DNA of 28,080 nt, taken from the NCBI GenBank assembly GCA_009602735.1, contig WELA01004336.1, forward strand, positions 188,399 through 216,478. Reading direction: 5' to 3'. This document shows, in pieces, positions 20,743 to 28,080 of this stretch. Source of the DNA: Mesotaenium endlicherianum. Lineage: Eukaryota; Streptophyta; Zygnematophyceae; Zygnematales; Mesotaeniaceae. Each line of letters begins with the position of its first letter. Positions within the stretch are counted from its first letter, which is position 1. The position numbers and the translations under genes were made by a program. The notes below the pieces were generated by a model that was not told the origin of the DNA, made no database searches, and was given only the letters and a program-made list of their open reading frames with translations.

Positions 20743-22493
20743 CTATTCCTTGGGTGCAGGTGGGGGCTTTCCGCCCTCATCCTGGCCCTCAGGCTTTTCT
20801 GCCTGATTTTTAGGAGGTGGAGTAGCGGGCTTTGCAACTTGCTCTTCCGTTGCCATAGGCTCTGCAGCCTATTTCCTAGGCTTTTTACCTTTCCCAATGA
20901 CACGTCGCTTCTCCTGCGGTGAGGTGTACGTCACGCGCCTCCGGATGGGTTGCCTCAGGAACATTTCCTCGTCGACTGCAGTCCAACTGGTCCCTGTTCC
21001 TCCTTCTTCACGTGGCCGAGGTTGGTTTGCCATTGGCCAACCTGCAGGATCTGTCCTAGGGCTGATTACCCAGCCCCATTCTTGCTCAATAATAGCCATG
21101 CGGGCGACGGTCGTGCCATACTCCTCCCTTGCAGGTGGTGTGACCGTCCATGCCTGCGTCAACGTTTGCGGCCTTTGAGGTGCCGCTAGTTGTGCGAGGA
21201 AAGCATCGTCTGCTGCAGTTAAGCGGCTGATGGTGTTTCTCAGATCCATCAGTTCCCATTCTGGGATTGCAGGTGTCGGGGGAGCAGGTGCCTCTGACCT
21301 CTGCATCCTAAGATCTGATAGTTGCAGCAAGGGCGTGTTAATGCCTGGCGGCATATTGATGCCCAGTGCCATTGCCCTGCGAATCAAGCCGTCCTCTCCC
21401 TCTCTCTGCATAATATCCTGCAGAGGTGGAGGAGGTGGGGCTGTGGTTCCTCGCGGAACGCCCTGTCTCTGAGCTTTCCCTTTATGCTTGAAATATCGCT
21501 TTAGCATCCTTCTAAAAGATGCGTTACCCTCACGGGCCACCTTCCTTGGTCTGTTTGCACGACTCTTGGGCTTACCTTAGGCTATCTCCACTTTAGCAGT
21601 GCAGGCAGTCACCTCCTGCCGTTGCGGCGGTCGTACTGTTGACTTAGGCTCTACCACTGAAAAACTGGTAGTAGGGAACTGGATGTTGGTGACCTTAGTT
21701 CTTCATAAAGATCTACTGGGCTTGGTCCCGTCAGGTGGTCAGCTACCCAGTCATTTGTCCTCTGCTCCTGTAAGTCAAACAGATCCAACTCTGGCGTAGG
21801 AAAACGTGGAATTTCTTCCCTGGCGTCCTCTCTATTGTTGAGTGATGGCAACTCCAACTCTGAGAGGCCTTGCATCTCTGCATCCTCTCCCTCCTCTGGC
21901 TTCTCTGTTCCAGGATGCGGCGATTCTTCATCCCCTCCTGTGTTGAGCCTTGCCATGTTGACGATGGCTGACTGTAGAGCGAGAGCTGCTTTCGCCACTT
22001 TCTCTTCCTTGAGTCGAGGGGCGTCTGCTTCCAGCAATTGTTCCATGATTTGCCTGGTGATTGACTCAGCTGTGCTGCCAACTGTGTCTTGTGGTTGCCT
22101 TTTGGCCTCTGGCTCTGGGCTCATCAGATCAGATGTAGCGGGCAATCTCTTGACCGTCTCCTTCTTGCGTTCTTCAAAAATCACCTCCAGGCAAATGGTC
22201 TTTCCAGACCCTCCGGAATTTCCTGAATTCTGACTGCATTCTTCGGCCCATTCACCAATATTGCACTGGCGTTCTTCATATCTTGACGTTACCGCGTCTG
22301 GGGATGGGCTTCCGTAGACCTGATTTGGGGCCATGTTTCGTAACTCAGAAGTGGTATTGTCCTCCCATTCCGGCATCTTCACAAATACCTGGCTGGCACG
22401 TTCTGCAGATAATGGAACCTCCTGTGGTTTGCTTGCTGCAGCGCCCACCAAAGGGTTTGCTGCACCAGTTGCCTGGTCTTCCATGGCAACGTC
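20743..22493 (-). pseudogene. element B: long unrecognised linker between methyltransferase and RT
   Basis: About 580 codons separate the MTase from RT, where ordinary Ty3 elements have little. The first part (22484-21651) is Glu/Pro/Ser-rich, mostly acidic, with a helical stretch (QIMEQLLEADAPRLKEEKVA). After a frameshift near 21655, a basic patch follows (RMLKRYFKHKGKAQR), then a Pro-rich run (TTAPPPPPLQDIM), a segment with ELMDLRNTISRLTAADDA, and a second basic patch (KRRVIGKGKKPRK). Stops in frame: TAA at about 21580, TAG at 20869 and 20743. I recognise no domain. It may be a disordered tether, a nucleic-acid-binding region or a decayed second captured gene. Confidence 0.5.
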
Positions 22494-23751
22494 TTATCGC
22501 AGCCTTCGCAGTTCTCTTTCCAGAGGGTCGTGTAGTGCCGCCATCCGATTGTCAATTCGCGCCAATAGGTCTTGACACCTGGTCAGCTCCACCACTCTGG
22601 TTTCTCTGAGTGTTTCATCTTGGTCAGCTTCAGCTGCGTCCCTTTCAACACTATGTTCTTCTTGTCGCCGATGCGCTTCTCTGATAGCTCTCTGATCAGA
22701 GGTTGGCACCACATGGACTCCAGTCGCTATTAGTCTCGGCCTAGGCATAGGCTTGTCAGAGAACGTCATTTGTTGCCAAGTCATAATCGTCTCCACCAAC
22801 CATGTCATGGAGTGATGCCCAATCATATTGCCGAATATCTTCCCAGCGTCGTCCTGTCCCACCACCGCAACAATTTCTTGTGCAATGGAGTTGGGTACCC
22901 CCAGGCACCTTCCCTTCTCTTCAGCTGTCGGCTCTCTCCATTGTGCTTCCCCGTCGTGCGCATTCTTGACCATTCCTGGTCCTCCAATCACGAATGCGCG
23001 TGATCCTGGATATGCCGTGAAGGTGGGCAGCACCACCCTTGGCCGGCCTGGTTCGTTGATGACGTATTGTGGGTAGGAATCCCTCCTGATCACTGGCGTG
23101 GTTTCCACCATCAATGCTTCTCCCACAGATACTGCTGTTGGTGTGCGCCGCGTAATCTCCTCCATCTCCCTAGAGAATTTCAATGGACATACCGTTGGTC
23201 CAAAATAGTCTGGCCCGGTGTGAGAGTCCTCCGTGCCTGGCGTTGTTGATCAATACGTGATGACCCAAGGTGGAGTCAAAAATCGGCCATGGATCTCCTG
23301 ACTTCTTCTGGTTATAATCCATTCCTGGATGTGCATTCTAAATCACAAACACTGGTGGGTAGAGATGCTGGCGTTCCCGCAGCATGCTGATGATTTTCAC
23401 CATCCATCCCCAGTGTTGTGCTCGCGGGTAATTGAATCCCCTCCTGTTCCCAGCTTGCGAGAAAGGTTGAGAAGGGAATCCCGCAAAGATCCAGTCAATC
23501 CTATAACCATACAGGTCCTCAGACTTCACATCGAGAATGTTCCCTCCAGGAAGACGCACTATCCTAGAATCAGTAGGAACCATCGCCTTGAAATAGTACA
23601 TTTGCCGCATCTGACTCATGACCTCCTTAAATGCTGTGAAAGCACCCGCATCATTGTCCACATACAGTACTTTGGATACCCGGATACCTCGCTGAATTAG
23701 TGAGATGTTTCCAGAACCAAGTCCGGCGAATAATTCCAGCACTACTACTCC
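22494..23751 (-). pseudogene. retrotransposon-encoded cytosine-5 DNA methyltransferase (inactivated)
   Basis: Motif order is canonical. Motif I: VVVLELFAGLGSG (AdoMet binding, from about 23751). Next YVDNDAGA (motif II-like). Motif IV: FAGFPSQPFSQAG, where family members have PC and the Cys attacks the cytosine; here TCT (Ser) stands at 23470-23472. Motif VI: the ENV-type Glu is a TAG (23338-23340) followed by NAHPG. Motif VIII: LSHRARLFWTN, close to DNMT3-type SAHRARYFWGN. After a one-base frameshift near 23180: RPRVVLPTFTAY (motif IX-like), PTAEEKGRCLGVPNS, and GNMIGHHSMTWLVETI (motif X, about 22832-22785). A charged coiled-coil-like tail (EEHSVERDAAEADQDETLRE) ends at TAA 22494. The enzyme would transfer methyl groups from AdoMet to cytosine in DNA; this copy is dead. 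Confidence 0.85.
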
Positions 23752-25232
23752 TCTCCTGCGAAAAGGATCCTCCATCCGCACAATGCCTTGCGGCAGCGGG
23801 TCTACTCCAGGCATCAAATTGGCAGCAGACTTAATTGGGTAGGGAATTGGCAGCAGCTCTTGCGGGCCACGGTCCCTGTTACTCCCAGCTTCCAGTTGCT
23901 CCATAATCTGAGGTTGCCAAACCAAGGGAGTCGGCATGTTGATGCTGGTGTAGCATTCCTCTTTGCGTTGCATGATGAGATCATAATGGCCTCGATACCG
24001 GTCATTCACACAACAGTCTAGCAGTCCATAGTTCGCCTCTCCCGAGCAAACCATTTTTACAGGAATTTCTCCTGTCGGCTGCCGATCTGTTGACTGGTAA
24101 GTCACCCTCTGCTTCCGCAGGTCGATGATCATACCCAGGGGAATCAGAGCTTCTGTCCCCAAGAGAACATCATAGTTCTCTGCCTCTGTCACCGTGCATT
24201 CTATGAGCAGTGACGCTTCCTCAGGTTTCCCCAAGTTTACTGTGATTTTCACAGGCTTGCGGGTAATCCCACAAGACTTTGAAATATGCCCAGATGCAGT
24301 TCTCAACTGAAAAGGACTTTTTTCAGGTCCTTTGCCGTCAATCCCAGAGCTTTCACGGCTCGCTTTCCTAAGATTACTGGCTGTGCGCCAGTGTCCAATA
24401 GGATATTGGAAGCGGCCCATTCGTTGAACGTCAAAACTCTATCCTTGTTCTGCACCCTCACAGTGCTGAAATTAGTAGGCAGCAAAGCGCTGTTTGCGCC
24501 TTCCTCAGCTACGTCCAGCTGTCGTCCGGCTTCTTCAACCGTGAAAGAATATGTAAGACGCAGATCAGCGAGCGAAAGACAAGGAATGTGCTGAATCCGG
24601 TGTTCCACCAGAGCCTTCAGCTTTTCCAGCGAAAAACTAAATGTCTTGCGTGGCCTAGGCTTGGCTTGTCGTAGCTGCGCAATCTCGTTTTCATCGAGAG
24701 TGATCCGGAAGGTCTGAGGAAGCTTCCCAGCATTCCTTGGGACCAGACGGTCATGATCTGCGCGCTCCGCAGCCGTTGCAGCCACGGCCTTCTCAGGCGT
24801 CAGCTTCTCGACTTTACAGACGGTCTTTTTGGCCACATCTGCATCATAATAGACATTAGGCACATTTAGTCTTGCAAATTGAGCTTTCAATTCTGCAATC
24901 TCTGCACTCATAGCACCATACTTCTGGTTACTCTTTCGGTTACCAGAGTTACCTTTCTCCTTTTTCTTACCCTTATCTGCCTCTTTCGTGGCAGCATTAG
25001 CCCATGGTGGCTTCAGATTTGGGTTTTTAGACCAACACTCATCTTCTGAGTGTCCCTTTTTGCTGCAATGTGCGCATACCTGCGCCTTGCTAGCAGACAA
25101 TTGCTTAGCATCCGGGTACGGACAATCTCTCTTCTGATGTCCTAATTTCCCGCAATTCCAACAGCCCTCTGCTGTCTCAGCAGTGTTGGCGTGCTTAGCA
25201 AACCTATTGAAAGACCCGCTCTTCCTTTTAAA
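23752..25232 (-). pseudogene. element B nucleocapsid zinc knuckles and aspartic protease
   Basis: After the TAG at 25233 the same frame gives two CCHC knuckles, CWNCGKLGHQKRDC and CAHCSKKGHSEDEC, which bind the RNA genome in Gag. A Lys-rich stretch (KEADKGKKKEKGNSGNRKSN) follows. The retropepsin-type protease reads NILLDTGAQPVILGK (active Asp codon 24395-24393) and, after a frameshift near 24315, ENYDVLLGTEALIPLGMIID, the flap-to-C-terminal strand. From about 24070 to 23752 a connecting region leads without interruption into the MTase, so the protease and MTase are parts of one polyprotein. Confidence 0.85.
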
Positions 25233-26720
25233 CTAAAAATTAGAGCTATTGGCTTTAGGCTGAAAGGATTCCTCCCTTCTCTCAGGAGCCATAAGCGTCT
25301 TGGACGCCTCCTTGTACCAAACTTTACCTTCCTCAACATTGCGTTCTATTTCAGCAGCCTCGTCAGTGTTCCAGTCGATTCCGCGTTTTGCAGATAGGTG
25401 CGGCCTGACCTCCCGATCTGTGTCTTTACCCAGACACAATAAGAATTTGTCAGCCACAATCCTAGGCTCATAGACTCCTGCCTTCTTGGCAAGGTCTACC
25501 AATCTGGATTTGACCTCCATCACTGTCTCGTTCTTCTGACGAACAAAATGCACATAACGGTGCACCTTAAGACTGCGATCCTCTAGGAATGTTGCTTCAA
25601 GCAACTTAAAGAAACGACGCCGACAGTGCTCAGAGTCTAACTGGTCATCCCCAGCCTCCATATCCCTACGGCAACTAGCCAATGCTTGCGCATGGCTTGC
25701 TTCCGTGGTGGCACTATCACCGTGCTGCCCTATAAAAGGTGCAGCCCTGCGTGTTACTCGTTCCTGAGCATTCGCAATCTTTTCAGACAATTCTGCACAC
25801 ACTTTACGCAACTCTGCGACAGACCCAGCATCATCATCTCGAGTAGCCGCTCGCTGTTGACCCTCGGTGAGTTGCTTCATGGCATCTGTTAATTCTTGTG
25901 TTAGTGCAGCTAAGTCTATGCTCTCATCAGGTGCAGCAGGTATCGCTCTTCCTAATGACAAAGCGGACAGGCGGGCTTTTGCAGCCTCTTTCTGGATTTT
26001 TAAATCCCTCGTCTTCTTTTGCTCGTCAAACGCCCATTCCTGAGTAAGGTTCTCATCCTTCCGGAATTGGCGATAAAGCAACAAGGCATACTTGTCCAAG
26101 TACTGAACCAAGCTTATAAAAGCGACTGACTGAGTGTAAGAAGAATCCTTTCGGATTTTCTCAAAGAAGTCAGCCCAATAGATCTCATCAAACTCTTCGA
26201 AAGTGAGACTATTTACCCTGGTTCGTCCACTAAAACACTTTGTAGACAGCTTGAACTTAGGATTTTCATCCTTATCATCACCAGTCATTTCGAACGGTGA
26301 CCAAGACTCACTATCTTTACCCCACACGTCGTGCTCTCTGCCCAAATTGGGTGCAAAGGCTCGCTCGTTAAACGGATTCTCACCGTTCGTGGCAGTATGG
26401 CGAGGCTCGTCTCCCGACGGTTGCTCACTCCACAAGTTATCCGTGCGCTCAGATGTCTCACTTCCTCGTGGACTCTGGCTTGAATCAGAACCTTCCACAG
26501 GCTCCACAGGGTAATAGAGTCTTCCACTCCTCAACCGCATGTACAGTTGAATTTCTCCGGGTCCCCTTCCAGGTTGAGCACCGGCGGCCCTCACAGGCCT
26601 CAATCCCCAATTTGCTTGGGAATTTCTATTCACCTGAACCACAAAACTGAGATTCTCAGAAGTAGGACGGAAGTCTCTTCCTTCCACATAGGCTTTATGC
26701 CTTAAGGTTCTTGAGTTCAC
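25233..26720 (-). pseudogene. element B Gag (matrix/capsid part)
   Basis: 495 codons are open from ATG at 26720 to TAG at 25233. The N-terminus holds an Arg-rich segment around YMRLRSGRLYY; a start at that internal Met (near 26540) is also plausible. The middle is charged and helical (KKTRDLKIQKEAAKARLSAL, ELRKVCAELSEKIANAQERV). The C-terminal capsid region reads RRRFFKLLEATFLEDRSLK and VHFVRQKNETVMEVKSRLVD. The TAG falls after NSSNF, before the zinc knuckles, so this copy would make a Gag lacking its nucleocapsid unless the stop is read through. The Gag region is the best preserved part of the element. Confidence 0.85.
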
Positions 26721-26739
26721 AGGTGAGTAAATTGTGGTT

Positions 26740-27079
26740 TGCAGAAATCACACACTAAGCAGCTTGACATACAACGTCAGGTTTAGAGAAAATCGCCCTT
26801 CAGGCTTCCGCTTAACTTTCACAAGTCACAGCTTACAAAACTCTGAAACTACACGTCTATGCTGGCCTGGGTCAAGCTCTTCACTTAACTCCGCGCCTTA
26901 ACAGCTCTTTACTGCCAGGCTGGGCTCACTCAGTTCTTCACTGAGAGCTTTATATGTCAATACTACTCTCTCTCTTCGAGATGCGAATTTGACTTCTGAG
27001 AACCTGGAAACTAACACACAACTCACCATTTTAAGGCTGCTTCACACACACTTGTGGCGTTCGGCCAAATCTGTGCTAG
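26740..27079 (-). repeat. element B LTR/leader remnant, cut by element C
   Basis: It matches 7090-7437 (same orientation) and 11135-11484 (inverted), with shared blocks such as GCTCACTCAGTTCTTCACTGAGAGC and CTGGAAACTAACACA. Similarity to both copies stops at 27079, exactly where the TG end of element C's LTR begins. A TATAAAG candidate on the minus strand lies at 26954-26948. Confidence 0.8.
26948..26954 (-). promoter_or_regulatory. TATA-box candidate in element B leader
   Basis: ACATATAAAGC reads on the minus strand upstream of Gag. The two paralogous copies have lost it (AGGTAAAGC and AAGTAAAGC), so it may have been the family promoter, or may be chance. Confidence 0.3.
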
Positions 27080-27850
27080 TGAAATGAATCGACTTACCAA
27101 ATAGGCGATTAACAATTAATAAAGATCTTTATATCAGCAAGTAATCTTTATGGTATTTCCGTTAACTAGTTAAACGGCGAAGGACAATACACTAGCAGGA
27201 AATAATACTCGTAAGTCAAATGCGAGTAAACTAGCATCAATGATGCAAATCAGTAAACTCATGCATAAGCAAGGTTAGAAGACAGTGCGCATCAATGGCT
27301 TCTCGCCTTGGATTCAGAGTTCTCTCAGTAAGCTGTACAAGAGAGTTGGCCTCGTTTCCGAATGCCGAACTCGAGAGCAATGCCTAGCATATGTACATGG
27401 AATGAGTTTACTGTTCAACGGTCAGTGCGATGGCACCGCCTACCCGGGAGTTAACCACGTTGGTAGGACCTCGGTTAACCAAATCCACCGCCATCTCCCA
27501 TCATCCCGAATAGCCATCCATCATGGGGATGTCATCTGGCCATTCATCTAGCAGGTGGTACTTAGATGCATATCAAGGCAGTTCGCTGCTACCGAGCACG
27601 GAAGTCAGCTGGCTGTCAAAGAATGTGTCAGCAAGCTGACTTAAGTTGACTTCAGCCTGCTGCTTTTGGCCGAGTCATTAAACTGATAATTATGTAAAGT
27701 CCAGCAGACTGATTACTAACTAAAAGTCAGCAGACTGATTACTAACTAAAGTTCAGCAGACTGACTACTAACTCAAGTCCAGCAGGCTGAATTAAATTAA
27801 CTATTATATTTAAATGAATATTATATCTACTAATATACTGATTCATTACA
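27080..27850 (-). repeat. LTR of element C (771 bp)
   Basis: Plus strand begins TGAAATGAATCG and ends CTGATTCATTACA, giving 12-bp near-perfect terminal inverted repeats with TG/CA ends. The 3' LTR role follows from the purine-rich tract GTTGGAGGGAT on the minus strand immediately before it. A TATAAAG candidate lies at 27133-27127 on the minus strand. The open frame at 27285-27551 lies within the LTR and is not a gene. Confidence 0.8.
27697..27794. repeat. 26-bp tandem repeat, about 3.7 copies, in element C's LTR
   Basis: The unit is close to AAGTCCAGCAGACTGATTAC then TAACTA; three nearly full copies and one shorter one follow at constant spacing. It lies in the U3-like half of the LTR, where such direct repeats often act as enhancers in other retroelements (inference). 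Confidence 0.85.
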
Positions 27851-27866
27851 ATCCCTCCAACTTAAC
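27851..27866 (-). other. polypurine-tract candidate of element C
   Basis: On the minus strand GTTAAGTTGGAGGGAT ends directly at the LTR's TGTAATG. A purine-rich run next to the 3' LTR primes plus-strand synthesis in LTR elements. A short hairpin (GTTGTCG, loop CCT, CGACAAC) lies beside it at 27869-27885. Confidence 0.55.
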
Positions 27867-27963
27867 TTGTTGTCGCCTCGACAACATTAAACTGCAAAAG
27901 CTTTAAATAAAGAAACTGACCCTGACCAGCCTCCCTTACTGACTATCTTTTCAGCCTGTCACC

Positions 27964-28080
27964 TTAAGGGGTGGTTCCTGGGGCTTCAGGATCAGGGGAC
28001 GGAGATCTGGACCTAGATCTGGACAGCCCTCTAGGTCTGTCAGCTGGCCTTCTAAAGAACCCGGTTTGCTCTAAAGTTGG
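27964..28080 (-). CDS. possible C-terminus of element C polyprotein
   Basis: Reading from the window edge, 38 codons end at TAA (27964-27966): an RS/SP-rich tail (GLSRSRSRSPSPDPEAPGTT). It lies about 100 bases upstream of the purine tract, where the last codons of a retrotransposon polyprotein are expected. Low complexity and short length make coding status uncertain; no domain is recognised. Confidence 0.3.
   Translation of the reverse strand, partial: PTLEQTGFFRRPADRPRGLSRSRSRSPSPDPEAPGTTP

Larger units (their letters stand above)
18152..27079 (-). mobile_element. element B: Ty3/gypsy retrotransposon encoding a DNA methyltransferase
   Basis: Minus-strand order: LTR/leader (27079 to about 26740), Gag, zinc knuckles, aspartic protease, cytosine-5 MTase, long linker, reverse transcriptase, RNase H, integrase to 18152. 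Length is about 8.9 kb with the 3' end missing. It is the closest thing to a full element here; element A is a deleted relative, by eye about nine in ten residues alike. Inactivating changes include TAG at 25233, 23338, 20869, 20743, 20128, 19991 and 18389, TAA at 22494, and frameshifts near 24315, 23180, 21655, 20110, 18800 and 18520. The 5' LTR is cut at 27079 by element C. Confidence 0.88.
27080..28080 (-). mobile_element. element C: 3' end of another LTR retrotransposon
   Basis: An LTR (27080-27850) is followed to the right, on the minus strand upstream, by a purine tract next to the LTR and by internal sequence that runs off the window. It sits directly in element B's LTR, in the same orientation, so C inserted after B. 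Its other LTR and target duplication should lie beyond 28080. Copia or Ty3 class cannot be decided from what is visible. Confidence 0.7.

Noticed and set aside
20100..24330. Frameshifts in element B as programmed ribosomal frameshifts
   Set aside because: They occur at many positions within conserved domains. The one near 20110 is a two-base insertion absent from element A, and no slippery site with a downstream structure was seen.
18152..26720. TAG read as glutamine (altered genetic code, as in some ulvophyte algae) because several in-frame TAG codons fall at Gln positions
   Set aside because: One TAG replaces Trp (18389) and another the motif VI Glu (23338), TAA and TGA also interrupt the frames, and several frameshifts are present. 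The pattern is decay, not recoding.
10327..27079. Elements A and B as one retrotransposon with inverted halves, or their LTRs as a pair
   Set aside because: Both contain gag through integrase in opposite orientation and both lack a 3' LTR; they are two diverged copies joined tail to tail.
27697..27794. CRISPR-like array
   Set aside because: Repeats are contiguous without spacers, inside an LTR of a eukaryotic retroelement.

Overview
The window looks like repeat-dense nuclear DNA of a streptophyte, most plausibly a charophyte alga. Three things point that way. The left edge carries the last two exons of a plant-type LOV (blue-light sensor) protein. A gyrase B exon resembles the plant organellar enzyme. 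The main mobile element is a Ty3/gypsy retrotransposon with a cytosine-5 DNA methyltransferase (MTase) inside its polyprotein; from memory, such capture has been reported in charophytes and dinoflagellates (de Mendoza et al. 2018). The species cannot be fixed from sequence alone.

Layout. 24-1475 (+): 3' end of a PAS/LOV-type gene, two exons around a 1.2-kb intron full of CA/TG microsatellites and a telomere-like minisatellite. 1476-3600: AT-rich, no gene seen. 3601-7040: small inverted-repeat DNA elements, including a clear 652-bp Tourist/Harbinger-like MITE with a TAA duplication. 7041-9023 (-) and 10327-11.5 kb (+): two LTR/leader copies of one Ty3 family, head to head, around a 1.3-kb fold-back region. 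The left copy is split by a 744-bp solo LTR with a TTCTA duplication, and the right copy keeps the empty site.

Element A (10327-18151, +) is a decayed Ty3 copy. Its gag is split by a 3.2-kb terminal-inverted-repeat DNA element (11849-15072) carrying an apparent gyrase B exon. About 5 kb (protease, MTase, first half of reverse transcriptase) are lost by an in-frame deletion at a TAAAGT microhomology. Element B (18152-27079, -) is a longer related copy abutting A tail to tail. It encodes, in order, Gag, two zinc knuckles, aspartic protease, MTase, a ~600-codon unrecognised linker, reverse transcriptase, RNase H and integrase. B is broken by stops and frameshifts, and its MTase has Ser at the catalytic Cys position. 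B's LTR is cut at 27079 by the LTR of a third element, C (27080-28080, -), whose interior runs off the right edge.

How the parts fit. The intact ancestor of B would have made Gag particles, processed its polyprotein, reverse-transcribed and integrated; the MTase could have methylated new element DNA or host loci. The copies here look dead. Several disabling stops are C-to-T or G-to-A changes, as expected for methylated, silenced DNA. The A/B inverted pair could form long double-stranded RNA if transcribed.
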